Below, one piece after another: positions 33,033-41,587 of a stretch of DNA of 64,000 bases. Numbering within the stretch: the stretch's first letter is position 1; each line of letters begins with the position of its first letter. The position numbers and the translations under genes were made by a program. The notes under the pieces are model-generated. The model saw only the letters and a list, made by a program, of their open reading frames with translations, was not told the DNA's origin and made no database searches. The DNA is from an uncultured Porphyromonadaceae bacterium (GTDB taxonomy: Bacteria; Bacteroidota; Bacteroidia; Bacteroidales; Muribaculaceae), in the NCBI GenBank assembly GCA_900544305.1, contig UQUV01000001.1, positions 1-64,000 of the forward strand. The letters are read 5' to 3'.

Positions 33033-34394
33033 TTATTTCACTTTTTCAATCATTTCATCAATAGTCAGCTGTTGCTGTTCGCCGGTTGCCATGCATTTAA
33101 CGGTGATGGTATTGTTTGCCAATTCTGTTTCTCCTACGATTGCTACGTATGGAATCTTATTGTCGTTGGCATAGCCCATCTGTTTTTTCATTTTTGCATT
33201 TTCCGGATATAGTTCACAAGAAATGCCGTTTGCACGCAACGCTTTGATGTGCTTAAGTGATGCTTTGGCTTCGTTTTCACCGAAGTTGACAAAAATTACC
33301 TTTGTCGTATTTTTTGCTTCGGCAGGATAGAGGTTCAATTGGTTGAGTACGTCGAAAATTCTGTCAGCACCGAAAGAAATGCCTACACCGGATACGCCTT
33401 CAAGACCGAATACGCCAGTAAGGTTGTCGTATCGTCCACCGCCTGTGATGCTACCGATTTGAACGTCGTTTGCCTTGACTTCAATGATTGTTCCTGTGTA
33501 ATAGTTCAATCCGCGTGCAAGTGAAACGTCCAATTCGAGAGTGGCATCAATGCCTACCTCGTCAGTGTTTGAAATTACATAGCGCAATTCCTCGATACCT
33601 TTCAGGCCGATTTCAGAGGATGCCAGCAGTTTGGACAGGCTTTCCAATTTTTCTTCGTTTGTTCCTGAAAGTGTGAGCAGCGGTTGCAATTGGTTGACAG
33701 CATCTTGTGAAATGCCTTTTTCCAGCAGTTCGGCATTTACGTTTTCGATACCGATTTTGTCAATCTTGTCAATAGCTACAGTTATGTCGACAATCTTTTC
33801 CGGGGCGCCGATGATTTCTGCTATACCGCTGAGCACTTTACGGTTGTTCAGCTTGATGGTGATGTTGATACCGAAACGGCGGAACACTTCATCAATGATT
33901 TGGAGCAGGTCAATTTCATTCAACAGAGAATCCGTTCCGATAACGTCAGCGTCACACTGATAAAATTCGCGGTAACGGCCTTTTTGAGGACGGTCGGCAC
34001 GCCAAACCGGTTGGATTTGGAAACGTTTGAACGGGAATTGGAGTTCGTTTCTGTGTTGTACGACAAAGCGTGCGAAAGGCACAGTCAGGTCATAGCGCAA
34101 GCCTTTTTCGCAAAGTTGGGAGGTCAGTCGCGGACAATTGCGTTCCGTCAGCTGTTCGTCGGACACGCTTTTGAGAAAATCGCCGGAGTTAAGAATCTTG
34201 AACAGAAGTTTGTCGCCTTCTTCTCCGTATTTGCCCATGAGCGTCGACAAGTTTTCCATTGCCGGGGTTTCAATCTGGCTGAATCCGTGGAGCATGAAAA
34301 CCTCTTTGATTGTGTCGAATATATAGTTGCGCTTTGCCATTTCTTCAGGCGAGAAATCGCGCGTACCTTTTGGAATAGATGGTTTCTGTGCCAT
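33033..34394 (-). CDS. hisS: Histidyl-tRNA synthetase
   Basis: A 453-residue class II aminoacyl-tRNA synthetase that charges tRNA-His. Motif 1 region KGTRDFSPEEMAKRNYIF at the N terminus, motif 2 FQIQPVWRADRPQKGRYREFYQCDAD near 122-147, the histidine-specific GLNYYTGTIIEV near 290-301 and GGGRYDNL near 316, and a C-terminal anticodon-binding domain from about 355. Motifs and length are normal. Transcribed alone from the box at 34460-34467. Confidence 0.97.
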   Translation of the reverse strand: MAQKPSIPKGTRDFSPEEMAKRNYIFDTIKEVFMLHGFSQIETPAMENLSTLMGKYGEEGDKLLFKILNSGDFLKSVSDEQLTERNCPRLTSQLCEKGLRYDLTVPFARFVVQHRNELQFPFKRFQIQPVWRADRPQKGRYREFYQCDADVIGTDSLLNEIDLLQIIDEVFRRFGINITIKLNNRKVLSGIAEIIGAPEKIVDITVAIDKIDKIGIENVNAELLEKGISQDAVNQLQPLLTLSGTNEEKLESLSKLLASSEIGLKGIEELRYVISNTDEVGIDATLELDVSLARGLNYYTGTIIEVKANDVQIGSITGGGRYDNLTGVFGLEGVSGVGISFGADRIFDVLNQLNLYPAEAKNTTKVIFVNFGENEAKASLKHIKALRANGISCELYPENAKMKKQMGYANDNKIPYVAIVGETELANNTITVKCMATGEQQQLTIDEMIEKVK

Positions 34395-34429
34395 TGCTTG
34401 TTGTAGCTTTTAATTTATAATCCGTGTTA

Positions 34430-34467
34430 GCTTTTCTGCGAATGCAGGAAAAGCAGATGCAAAGTTA
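34430..34467 (-). promoter_or_regulatory. hisS promoter box and 5' leader hairpin
   Basis: Minus-strand TAACTTTG at 34460-34467 fits TAnnTTTG. At the start of the predicted ~58-nt leader is a strong stem GCTTTTC/GAAAAGC (34430-34454). It has no T-run after it, so it is a leader structure rather than a terminator; a stabilising role is possible. Confidence 0.55.
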
Positions 34468-34478
34468 ATCAAAATCTG

Positions 34479-35153
34479 TTATTCGCGACGTCCCATATAT
34501 ATTAAAATGTAGTAAATCAATGTGGCCAAGCTTGACAAAGCTGCAACTACATAGGTATAGGCAGCCGCACGGAGCGCGTCTTTAGCCTGTGCCTGGGTTG
34601 AGCCCGAAGTGATTCCGGTGCGTTCCAACCAATAAGTGGCTCTGCGGCTTGCATCGATTTCTACAGGAAGCGTCACGAACGTAAAGAGGGTCGTGATGGC
34701 ATAAAGTCCGATACCAATCAGCAACAATTGTGGAAAGACATTAAGAAGCAGCATACCTCCCAACAGAATCCAGGGAACAAGATTCGAAGCAAAATTTACT
34801 GCCGGAACAAGGTTGGAGCGCATTTGCAGAAAACTGTAGTTGGTAGCATGTTGCAAAGCATGTCCACACTCGTGTGCGGCTACGGCTGCGGAAGACACGC
34901 TGCTGCCGTAGTACACATCCCGACTGAGATTGACTGTATGTGTTGTCGGGTTATAATGGTCGGTCAGGTGTCCGTCGATTTGTGTTACCTGCACATTATA
35001 AATACCGTGTTCGCGCAACATCCTTTCTGCCACTTGTGCGCCGGTCAGGCCACCATTGACAGGAATTTGAGAGTAGCGTTTGAATTTGCTTTGTAGTGAA
35101 GCCTGCACTGCGTAACTGACAACAGCGATGGCGATGAAAAGTACGAAATACAT
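34479..35153 (-). CDS. Zinc metallopeptidase, YugP-like membrane protein
   Basis: A 224-residue membrane protein of the YugP/COG2738 family. The zinc-binding motif HECGH (HExxH form) is in VAAHECGHALQHA near residues 87-99. The N-terminal membrane helix is followed by the soluble domain and two or three C-terminal hydrophobic segments (about 125-165 and 198-218). The presence of a full HExxH motif suggests an active peptidase, but no substrate is known for the family. Single gene. Confidence 0.88.
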   Translation of the reverse strand: MYFVLFIAIAVVSYAVQASLQSKFKRYSQIPVNGGLTGAQVAERMLREHGIYNVQVTQIDGHLTDHYNPTTHTVNLSRDVYYGSSVSSAAVAAHECGHALQHATNYSFLQMRSNLVPAVNFASNLVPWILLGGMLLLNVFPQLLLIGIGLYAITTLFTFVTLPVEIDASRRATYWLERTGITSGSTQAQAKDALRAAAYTYVVAALSSLATLIYYILIYMGRRE

Positions 35154-35288
35154 ATATTTTGAATATTTGGTTATACTTATTAATGTTGCAAAATCTATGC
35201 CAAATACTTTTAGAGGCTCGTTGGTAAAAAAATATCACTAAAACGAGGAAAAAAGTAAAAAATTTCTTGCATGTTGAAATTTTATAAT

Positions 35289-35296
35289 TAAATTTG
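35289..35296 (+). promoter_or_regulatory. Promoter of the Phe/Tyr biosynthetic operon
   Basis: TAAATTTG fits TAnnTTTG and TTG at 35267-35269 lies 19 bp upstream, a good match to the Bacteroidales -33/-7 spacing. The implied transcript start near 35303 is about 11 nt before the leader-peptide ATG. Confidence 0.75.
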
Positions 35297-35313
35297 CATT
35301 ACAAAACAAGAAA

Positions 35314-35397
35314 ATGATGAACAAACTATTTGCATATTATTTCTACTTTTACTTTTATTTTCCAAAAATAAAGGCGGGACGATATGTAAATATATAG
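35314..35397 (+). CDS. pheL: Phe/Tyr leader peptide of the aromatic operon attenuator
   Basis: A 27-codon open frame running from ATG 35314 (second ATG 35317) to TAG 35395-35397. Residues 6-16 read FAYYFYFYFYF: five Phe and five Tyr codons among eleven. One more Tyr occurs at residue 24. The codons just after the aromatic run encode the GGCGGGA segment (35373-35379) of the attenuator. It directly precedes a Phe/Tyr biosynthetic operon, so ribosome stalling on uncharged Phe or Tyr tRNA is the expected signal. The symbol is by analogy with enterobacterial pheL; the sequence is unrelated. Confidence 0.93.
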   Translation: MMNKLFAYYFYFYFYFPKIKAGRYVNI

Positions 35398-35453
35398 CAA
35401 TAAAAAATCAACTATAATTGAATATTGAATCCCGCCCTACAGCGGGATTTTTT
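35373..35453 (+). terminator. Transcription attenuator of the Phe/Tyr operon
   Basis: Three segments: A = GGCGGGA (35373-35379, inside the leader frame), B = TCCCGCC (35430-35436), C = GCGGGAT (35442-35448). A:B is a perfect 7-bp antiterminator. B:C, extended to ATCCCGC/GCGGGAT, forms a terminator followed by six T (35448-35453), 13 bp before the pheA ATG. A ribosome stalled on the aromatic codons leaves A free to pair with B. A ribosome that reaches the TAG (18 nt beyond A) covers A, or clears it too late, so B:C forms. Confidence 0.9.
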
Positions 35454-35466
35454 AGTTTAAACAGGT

Positions 35467-36318
35467 ATGAAAAAACGAGTCACGATACAAGGCGTAAACG
35501 GTTGCTATCACGATGCTGCCGCCCGAGCATATTTTCAAGGTGAAGACATCGAAGTTATTCCCTGCGACACTTTCGGGGGAATGTTCGAGCTTCTGAAATA
35601 CGACGCTTCTCTGATTGGCATCGTTGCTATTGAAAATACGATTGCCGGTAGCCTGCTGCAAAATCATGAGCTGATACGCCAGAACAGTCACAGGATTGTC
35701 GGCGAATACAAAATGCGGATTTCACATGTGCTTGCCGCTATGCCGGGGCAGACGATTGATGAATTATATGAGGTAAACTCTCATCCGATGGCGCTGATGC
35801 AGTGTGAGCAGTATTTGCTGAATCACCCCAATTTAAAGATGGTGGAAAAAAGTGATACCGCTGGCAGTGCACAGGAAATAGCTGAGAAAAAACTGATGGG
35901 GCACGCCGCTATATGCGGCAAGTTTGCAGCGGAACTCTATGGCCTGAATATTCTGGCGGAAGGAATCGAGACAAACAAGCGGAACTTTACACGTTTTCTT
36001 ATCCTTGCCGATCCTGTTCGAGAAAAGGAGTTGACCGAAGGAAAGAACATAAACAAGGCATCGGTTGTTTTTACTTTGCCACATACGCAGGGCAGTTTGG
36101 CCAAAATACTGACGATATTGTCGTTCTACGACATTAACCTGTCAAAAATACAGTCGTTGCCTATCATTGGTCGGGAATGGGAATATCGGTTCTATGTGAA
36201 TCTGACTTTTAGCGACTATCATCGCTACCGGCAGTCGATTGATGCAGTCCGACCGTTGATAAGTGATTTGAGAATATTGGGTGAATACATGGAATTTGAC
36301 GCTTATGGAAACAAATAG
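35467..36318 (+). CDS. pheA: Prephenate dehydratase
   Basis: A 283-residue enzyme that converts prephenate to phenylpyruvate, the committed step to phenylalanine. The catalytic domain (1-190) opens with the IQGVNGCYHDAAARAYF block, has AIENTIAGSL near 57 and the family TRF motif in RNFTRFLIL near 175. A C-terminal ACT domain (about 195-283, SVVFTLPHTQGSLAKILTIL; GREWEYRFYVNL) would mediate feedback by phenylalanine. There is no chorismate mutase domain; that activity is in the DAHP synthase fusion two genes on. First structural gene after the attenuator. Confidence 0.96.
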   Translation: MKKRVTIQGVNGCYHDAAARAYFQGEDIEVIPCDTFGGMFELLKYDASLIGIVAIENTIAGSLLQNHELIRQNSHRIVGEYKMRISHVLAAMPGQTIDELYEVNSHPMALMQCEQYLLNHPNLKMVEKSDTAGSAQEIAEKKLMGHAAICGKFAAELYGLNILAEGIETNKRNFTRFLILADPVREKELTEGKNINKASVVFTLPHTQGSLAKILTILSFYDINLSKIQSLPIIGREWEYRFYVNLTFSDYHRYRQSIDAVRPLISDLRILGEYMEFDAYGNK

Positions 36319-37477
36319 CATACAGCCCGCCAATCGTGTGGCACAAGTGAAGGAATACTACTTCTCTAAGAAATTGAAAGAGGTGGCCCGTCTGAACGCA
36401 GCGGGAATGGACATTATTTCATTAGGCATCGGTGGCCCCGATCGTCCGCCTCATAAGTTGGTGGTAGAAGAACTCTGCATGTCGGCATCGCGACCGGATA
36501 CACACAGCTATCAGCCCTATGTTGGCTTGCCTGAGTTGCGCAAGGCTTATGCCGCCTGGTATCGGAACTGGTATGGTGTGGAACTGAATCCCGATACGGA
36601 GATACAGCCGCTTATCGGTTCAAAGGAAGGAATCCTGCATATTACGCTGGCCTTTGTCAATCCGGGTGACGGCGTGCTGGTGCCAAATCCGGGTTATCCG
36701 ACATATTCTTCTGTCAGCAAGTTGGCTGAAGCCGAGGTTTATACCTATAATTTGAAAGAAGATGCCGGCTGGTATCCTGATTTTGATGAGTTGGAGAGAT
36801 TGCCCTTGGAAAAAATCAAGCTCATGTGGGTTAATTATCCGAATATGCCGACCGGAGCAACAGCATCGAAAGAACTGTATGAGCGGATTGTCGATTTTGG
36901 AAAAAAACACAACATTGTGATTGTAAACGACAATCCATACAGCTTTATTTTGAACGACAATCCGTTGAGCCTGTTGTCGGTAGAAGGAGCAAAGGATATT
37001 GCCATCGAGATGAATTCTCTCAGCAAGTCGCATAATATGGCCGGTTGGCGTATGGGAATGCTGGCTTCCAATGCGCAGTTTGTCGAATGGATTCTTAAAG
37101 TGAAATCAAATATAGATTCCGGCCAGTTCAAGCCAATGATGCTTTCAGCCGTTAAGGCGTTGGAATGCGGGCGTGAATGGTATGACGAACTTAATGCCGT
37201 CTATTCCGAACGTCGGCAGGTGGCCGAGGAGATAATGAGAGCATTGGGTTGCAGTTTTGACGAGCGTCAAAGGGGGCTTTTCCTATGGGGAAAGATTCCG
37301 GACTCGGTGGAATCGGTAGAGGCATTTGCCGATAAAGTGCTGTATGAGGCACGGGTTTTCGTTACCCCGGGTTTTATTTTCGGCAGCAACGGTGAACGAT
37401 ATATACGCATTTCACTTTGTGCCACAAAAGAAAAAATGAATGAAGCATTAATCAGAATAAAAAATACAAAAATATAG
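36305..37477 (+). CDS. PLP-dependent aminotransferase, class I/II (probable aromatic aminotransferase)
   Basis: A 390-residue fold-type I aminotransferase. The PLP lysine is in SLSKSHNMAGWRMG (near residue 236); other family blocks are PNPGYPTY near 126, NYPNMPTGA near 178 and YIRISLC near the C terminus. Its place between pheA and the DAHP synthase/chorismate mutase gene suggests transamination of phenylpyruvate and hydroxyphenylpyruvate, or of prephenate; sequence alone cannot separate these. The ATG at 36305 overlaps the end of pheA by 14 bp, implying coupled translation. Confidence 0.9.
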   Translation: METNSIQPANRVAQVKEYYFSKKLKEVARLNAAGMDIISLGIGGPDRPPHKLVVEELCMSASRPDTHSYQPYVGLPELRKAYAAWYRNWYGVELNPDTEIQPLIGSKEGILHITLAFVNPGDGVLVPNPGYPTYSSVSKLAEAEVYTYNLKEDAGWYPDFDELERLPLEKIKLMWVNYPNMPTGATASKELYERIVDFGKKHNIVIVNDNPYSFILNDNPLSLLSVEGAKDIAIEMNSLSKSHNMAGWRMGMLASNAQFVEWILKVKSNIDSGQFKPMMLSAVKALECGREWYDELNAVYSERRQVAEEIMRALGCSFDERQRGLFLWGKIPDSVESVEAFADKVLYEARVFVTPGFIFGSNGERYIRISLCATKEKMNEALIRIKNTKI

Positions 37478-37481
37478 AGTT

Positions 37482-38552
37482 ATGGAAAATGTCAAAGCTA
37501 TTCAATTCAAGGGAGTAGACCCGAAAAGACCGATCATAATAGCCGGTCCGTGCAGTGCTGAAACGGAAGAACAGGTGATGGAAACCGCGCGCGACCTGGC
37601 AAAGAACGGCGTAAAAATCTTCCGTGCCGGAATCTGGAAACCCCGTACGAAACCCGGAGGTTTTGAGGGTGTCGGTGCTGCGGGTCTGGCTTGGCTTCAG
37701 GCGGTGAAAAAAGAAACGGGAATGCTCGTGTCGACGGAAGTAGCGACACGCCAGCATGTGGAAGAGGCATTGAAGGCCGGAGTCGATATTCTGTGGATTG
37801 GAGCCCGCACATCTGCAAATCCTTTCGCCATGCAGGAAATTGCCGACACGCTTCAAGGAGTAGATGTTCCCGCGCTTGTGAAAAATCCGGTAAATCCCGA
37901 CCTTGAGCTATGGATTGGTGCCATGCAGCGACTGTATAATGCCGGAATTCATCAGATTGGAGCAATCCATCGCGGGTTTACGGCCTATGGCAAGCACCTT
38001 TACCGAAATATGCCTCAATGGCATATTCCAATTGAATTGCGCAGACGTATGCCTGAATTGACTATTTTCTGTGACCCTTCACACATTGGCGGAAAACGTG
38101 AGCTGGTGGCTTCTTTGTCGCAGCAGGCCATGGACCTCGGTTTCGACGGCCTTATGGTGGAATCGCATTGTGACCCTGATTGCGCTTGGAGCGACAAGAG
38201 TCAGCAGGTGACGCCTGATGTGCTGAATTTCATTTTGAACACACTTGTGGTGCGTGACACGACACAGACTACGGAAAGTCTTACATTGCTCCGTCAGCAA
38301 ATCGACGAAATTGACAATGAATTGTTGGAGGCACTGAGCAAGCGCATGCGGGTTTCCCGTGAAATCGGTCAGTACAAGAAAGAACACCGTATGCCGGTAT
38401 TGCAGACAAACCGTTATGACACCGTGTTGAATTCACGTGCAAAGAGTGCCGAAGAGCTGGGGATGAGCGGAGAGTTTGCAAGGGTGGTTTATCAGGCCAT
38501 TCACGAAGAATCAGTCAGACAGCAAATCGAGGTGTTAAACAACGGAATGTAG
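37482..38552 (+). CDS. Bifunctional DAHP synthase / chorismate mutase
   Basis: A 356-residue fusion. Residues 1-255 are a KDO8P-synthase-like (type I-beta) DAHP synthase: IIIAGPCSAET at 18-28, FRAGIWKPRTKPGGFEG near 47-63, KNPVNPDL near 133, CDPSHIGG near 190. Residues about 265-356 are an AroQ-type chorismate mutase (LRQQIDEIDNELLEALSKRM). The protein catalyses both the first shikimate step and the chorismate branch step; the mutase domain often acts as the allosteric sensor in such fusions. It lies 4 bp after the aminotransferase gene and 6 bp before tyrA. Confidence 0.95.
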   Translation: MENVKAIQFKGVDPKRPIIIAGPCSAETEEQVMETARDLAKNGVKIFRAGIWKPRTKPGGFEGVGAAGLAWLQAVKKETGMLVSTEVATRQHVEEALKAGVDILWIGARTSANPFAMQEIADTLQGVDVPALVKNPVNPDLELWIGAMQRLYNAGIHQIGAIHRGFTAYGKHLYRNMPQWHIPIELRRRMPELTIFCDPSHIGGKRELVASLSQQAMDLGFDGLMVESHCDPDCAWSDKSQQVTPDVLNFILNTLVVRDTTQTTESLTLLRQQIDEIDNELLEALSKRMRVSREIGQYKKEHRMPVLQTNRYDTVLNSRAKSAEELGMSGEFARVVYQAIHEESVRQQIEVLNNGM

Positions 38553-38558
38553 TGGGCC

Positions 38559-39332
38559 ATGAGAATTCTGATTATCGGTGCCGGAAAAATGGGCACATTC
38601 TTTTCTGATTTGTTGTGTTTCAAGCATACGGTGGGTATCTTTGATACGGATGCCCATAAATTAAGGTTTACGTTCAATACTGAGCGTATGACCGAGCTTG
38701 AGCAGATTCGGGAGTTTGACCCCGAACTGGTTATCAATGCTGCCACTGTCAAATATACGTTGGATGCATTCCGTATGGTGATGCCGTATTTGTCCGACAC
38801 TTGTATTTTGGCGGATATTGCCTCTGTCAAGAACGGATTGCCGGAATTTTACGCCACTTGTGGACATCCGTTTGTCAGCACGCACCCGATGTTCGGACCG
38901 ACGTTTGCATCCTTGAGCAATTTGTCGAATGAGAACGCCATTATCATTTCAGAGGGCGACCATTTGGGTAAGGTGTTTTTCAAAGACCTTTACAACGAAT
39001 TGTACTTGAACATTCGTGAGTACACGTTTAAGGAACACGACGAGGTGATAGCATTTTCATTGTCGATACCTTTTACCTCTACATTGGTGTTTGGCAGTGT
39101 GATGAAACATCAGGATGCGCCCGGGACGACATTCAAGCGCCACATGGCTATTGCCCGCGGACTGATGTCGGAGGATGATTTTCTTTTAACGGAAATCCTG
39201 TTCAATCCTCATTCGGTCGGGCAGATAGAAAAAATTCAGGACAAACTGGAAACTCTTAAACAGATTATTAAAGAAAAGGACTCTGCCGAAATGAAAAACT
39301 TTTTGGAAGAAGTCAGACAAAATATCAGATAA
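38559..39332 (+). CDS. tyrA: Prephenate dehydrogenase
   Basis: A 257-residue NAD(P)-dependent enzyme of the prephenate/arogenate dehydrogenase family, the tyrosine branch of the operon. The Rossmann motif ILIIGAGKMGTFF is at 3-15, and the substrate-pocket block STHPMFGPTFASL near 106-118; the rest is helical. It is shorter than fusions carrying an ACT or mutase domain. With pheA, the aminotransferase and the DAHP synthase-mutase it completes a Phe+Tyr operon, which matches a leader that counts both amino acids. Followed by a terminator. Confidence 0.92.
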   Translation: MRILIIGAGKMGTFFSDLLCFKHTVGIFDTDAHKLRFTFNTERMTELEQIREFDPELVINAATVKYTLDAFRMVMPYLSDTCILADIASVKNGLPEFYATCGHPFVSTHPMFGPTFASLSNLSNENAIIISEGDHLGKVFFKDLYNELYLNIREYTFKEHDEVIAFSLSIPFTSTLVFGSVMKHQDAPGTTFKRHMAIARGLMSEDDFLLTEILFNPHSVGQIEKIQDKLETLKQIIKEKDSAEMKNFLEEVRQNIR

Positions 39333-39353
39333 TGTTTGTTTTCATGTATCTTT

Positions 39354-39398
39354 CAGGGTGCGGACATCGGTTTCATGGTGGCCGCACCCTGTGTTTTT
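39354..39398 (+). terminator. Intrinsic terminator of the Phe/Tyr operon
   Basis: Arms CAGGGTGCGG/CCGCACCCTG followed by TGTTTTT, about 22 bp after tyrA. Confidence 0.88.
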
Positions 39399-39870
39399 AG
39401 TCGTGATGATAGGGTTCGTTGTTCATGATGGTGAACGAACGGTAGAGTTGCTCTGTGAAAATCAGTCGTATCAGGTCGTGGGGGAATGTCATTTTTGACA
39501 GAGATATTTTTTCGTTGGCACGTTGATATACGTCTTCGGAAAAGCCGTAAGGTCCGCCGACTACAAACACAAGTCGTTTGGCCACTGTCTGCATCTTCTT
39601 TTCAATGAATGACGAAAAATCTTTGGAGGTGAATTCCTTTCCACGTTCGTCGAGGAGCACCACATAATCCGATTTGTCGAAAGCGTTCAGTAGGTTCTGG
39701 CCCTCTGCCTGCTTTTGTTGTGCCTGACTGAGGTTCTTGGTGTTTTTTGCATCTGCAATGTATTGGATATTGAACGGAATATAATGGTTGATACGCTTGG
39801 TGTAGTCGTCAATTCCGGGTGACAGATAGTTGTGATTTGTTTTGCCAACGACAAAAAGGCTGATTTTCAT
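39397..39870 (-). CDS. rlmH: 23S rRNA pseudouridine-1915 N3-methyltransferase RlmH
   Basis: A 157-residue SPOUT methyltransferase that methylates pseudouridine 1915 in helix 69 of 23S rRNA. Features: KISLFVVGKT start, LDERGKEFTSKDF near 76, the knot FVVGGPYGFSEDV near 107-119 and the characteristic tail EQLYRSFTIMNNEPYHHD. Length and tail are exactly those of RlmH. Its last bases overlap the tyrA terminator T-run region. Confidence 0.97.
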   Translation of the reverse strand: MKISLFVVGKTNHNYLSPGIDDYTKRINHYIPFNIQYIADAKNTKNLSQAQQKQAEGQNLLNAFDKSDYVVLLDERGKEFTSKDFSSFIEKKMQTVAKRLVFVVGGPYGFSEDVYQRANEKISLSKMTFPHDLIRLIFTEQLYRSFTIMNNEPYHHD

Positions 39871-39894
39871 ATCGGAAGATAGTGATTAATTAGT

Positions 39895-39930
39895 TATTTT
39901 TGCAAAGCGAAATTTTAGTCTACAAAGATA
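39895..39930. promoter_or_regulatory. Divergent promoter boxes of nadC and rlmH
   Basis: Plus-strand TATTTTTG at 39895-39902 serves nadC (ATG 39949); minus-strand TATCTTTG at 39923-39930 serves rlmH (ATG 39870). The two transcripts would overlap slightly, each crossing the other's promoter. Confidence 0.6.
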
Positions 39931-39948
39931 TAACTAATAATTAACTAT

Positions 39949-40800
39949 ATGAAGACGAAAGACGAATTAATCGACGAACTGTTGGACCTTGCGTTTGCAG
40001 AAGATATCGGTGACGGCGACCATACGACATTGTGCTGTATTCCTGAGGACGAAATGGGAAAATCTCATTTGCTTGTTAAGGAAGAAGGTATTTTGGCGGG
40101 TGTGGAAATTGCCTTGAAGGTATTCAAGAAGTTTGACCCGGAACTGAAAGTGGAAGTGTTTATCAACGATGGTGCACATGTTAAGCCGGGCGACATTGCT
40201 TTTGTAGTTGAAGGCCGCGTGCGTTCTTTGCTGCAAACGGAACGTTTGATGCTCAACATCATGCAGCGTATGAGCGGCATCGCTACGACTACGGCAAAAT
40301 ATATGGCAGAGTTGAAGGGTTTGAAGACGAAGGTGCTGGATACCCGCAAGACAACTCCGGGCATGCGTATGCTGGAAAAGGAAGCCGTAAGAATCGGTGG
40401 CGGTATGAACCATCGTATCGGTCTGTTTGACATGATTCTCTTGAAGGACAATCATGTGGATTTCGCGGGAGGCATCAAGAATGCGATTACAAAAGCTCAG
40501 CAATATATCGTCGACAATAAAAAGGACGGCATGAAGATTGAAATTGAAGTGCGCAATTTCGACGAACTTCAGCAAGTGCTTGAAATTGGCGGTGTCGACC
40601 GTATCATGCTTGACAATTTCAATATAGAGAACACGAAAAAGGCTGTAGAAATGATTGCCGGAAGATTTGAAACGGAATCATCCGGCGGTATTACGTTCAG
40701 CACACTGCGTGCTTATGGCGAATGTGGTGTCGACTATATTTCTGTCGGAGCTTTGACACACTCGGTCAAAGGTCTGGACATGAGCTTTAAAGCCTGCTAA
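39949..40800 (+). CDS. nadC: Quinolinate phosphoribosyltransferase (nicotinate-nucleotide pyrophosphorylase)
   Basis: A 283-residue enzyme that converts quinolinate and PRPP to nicotinate mononucleotide in de novo NAD synthesis. Conserved blocks: NIMQRMSGIATTTAKY near 103-118, the active-site DTRKTTPGMRMLEKEAVRIGG near 133-153, NHRIGLFDMILLKDNH near 155-170 and the GGITFSTLRAYGECGVDYISVGALTHS phosphate loop near the C terminus. Complete and canonical. It converges with a HAD gene 6 bp away; a weak AAGAC/GTCTT hairpin with five T sits at the junction. Confidence 0.97.
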   Translation: MKTKDELIDELLDLAFAEDIGDGDHTTLCCIPEDEMGKSHLLVKEEGILAGVEIALKVFKKFDPELKVEVFINDGAHVKPGDIAFVVEGRVRSLLQTERLMLNIMQRMSGIATTTAKYMAELKGLKTKVLDTRKTTPGMRMLEKEAVRIGGGMNHRIGLFDMILLKDNHVDFAGGIKNAITKAQQYIVDNKKDGMKIEIEVRNFDELQQVLEIGGVDRIMLDNFNIENTKKAVEMIAGRFETESSGGITFSTLRAYGECGVDYISVGALTHSVKGLDMSFKAC

Positions 40801-40806
40801 GACAGA

Positions 40807-41448
40807 TTAGAAAGTCTTTTTGACTGACAGCATATCGGAAATAGAAAAGCCTGTAAAATCATGAATGGTTTTATGGGCTTTTCCGTCTATTTGCGAATAT
40901 GGATGGGTAGTGGCCAACCCGATGACGGTAGCGTTGGCGTTAAGTCCTGACTGAATTCCCGATAATGAGTCCTCGAATACGTAACAATTCTCCGGCTGTA
41001 TTCCGATAGCCGAAGCTCCCATCAAGTAAGGCTCTGGATGAGGTTTGGAGTGAGTGACAACGTCACCGGTAATAACCGCATCAAACAGTTCTTTGAAACC
41101 TGGATTCTGCAAATAGAGGTTGTTCATTTTGTTCTGTGAACTGCTGGTGACGATGGCGCATCGGATGCCTGCTTCTTTTAACTCCCGAATAAAACGGAGG
41201 GCTTCAGGAAACGGGCGATATTGCATGTTCTTCTCGAAATCAACGATTCTCGACATGATGACGGCCTGCTTTTCTTCGTCCGGATAATAGGTGTTCAGAA
41301 TTGTAGGGAGTGTTGAGCCTTTGATTTTCAAGGCAAAATTTTCAATTCCGGTCGGAAATATTTTTTCAATATCAATCCAAAAATTCGTATAGATTGATTC
41401 GCTGTCAATGACTACACCGTCGAGGTCAAAAAGTACGCCTATATTCAT
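40807..41448 (-). CDS. HAD-superfamily hydrolase, beta-phosphoglucomutase-like subfamily
   Basis: A 213-residue HAD phosphatase/phosphomutase. Motif I FDLDGVVIDSE (7-17), motif II VTSSS near 101, motif III Lys in SKPHPEPYL near 132 and motif IV FEDSLSGIQSG near 157. A helical cap between motifs I and II makes it a beta-PGM/phosphatase-like type. The substrate (a sugar phosphate or similar) is not predictable. Its own promoter box TATGTTTG lies at 41466-41473 on the minus strand. Confidence 0.9.
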   Translation of the reverse strand: MNIGVLFDLDGVVIDSESIYTNFWIDIEKIFPTGIENFALKIKGSTLPTILNTYYPDEEKQAVIMSRIVDFEKNMQYRPFPEALRFIRELKEAGIRCAIVTSSSQNKMNNLYLQNPGFKELFDAVITGDVVTHSKPHPEPYLMGASAIGIQPENCYVFEDSLSGIQSGLNANATVIGLATTHPYSQIDGKAHKTIHDFTGFSISDMLSVKKTF

Positions 41449-41465
41449 GTCTTAAAAATTTTGTG

Positions 41466-41473
41466 CAAACATA
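41466..41473 (-). promoter_or_regulatory. -7 promoter element of the HAD hydrolase gene
   Basis: Minus-strand TATGTTTG fits TAnnTTTG, 17 bp before the ATG. Confidence 0.5.
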
Positions 41474-41523
41474 CATAAAAAATCCCGTTTATTACAGGGG
41501 TGGATGCAAGATTTCTCTCAGCG

Positions 41524-41531
41524 TAATTTTG
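41524..41531 (+). promoter_or_regulatory. -7 promoter element of the FAD-dependent oxidoreductase gene
   Basis: TAATTTTG fits TAnnTTTG. It lies inside a longer reading frame that begins at 41504, which argues for the downstream ATG at 41588 as the real start. Confidence 0.5.
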
Positions 41532-41587
41532 TCGGATGGGAGATTTTGTGTAATTTTAAATTTCAAAACTACAAACGCAATCACTAT

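Noticed and set aside
34430..34454. T-box or His attenuator before hisS
   Set aside because: No T-box sequence, no histidine-rich leader frame and no T-run after the stem; it is only a leader hairpin.
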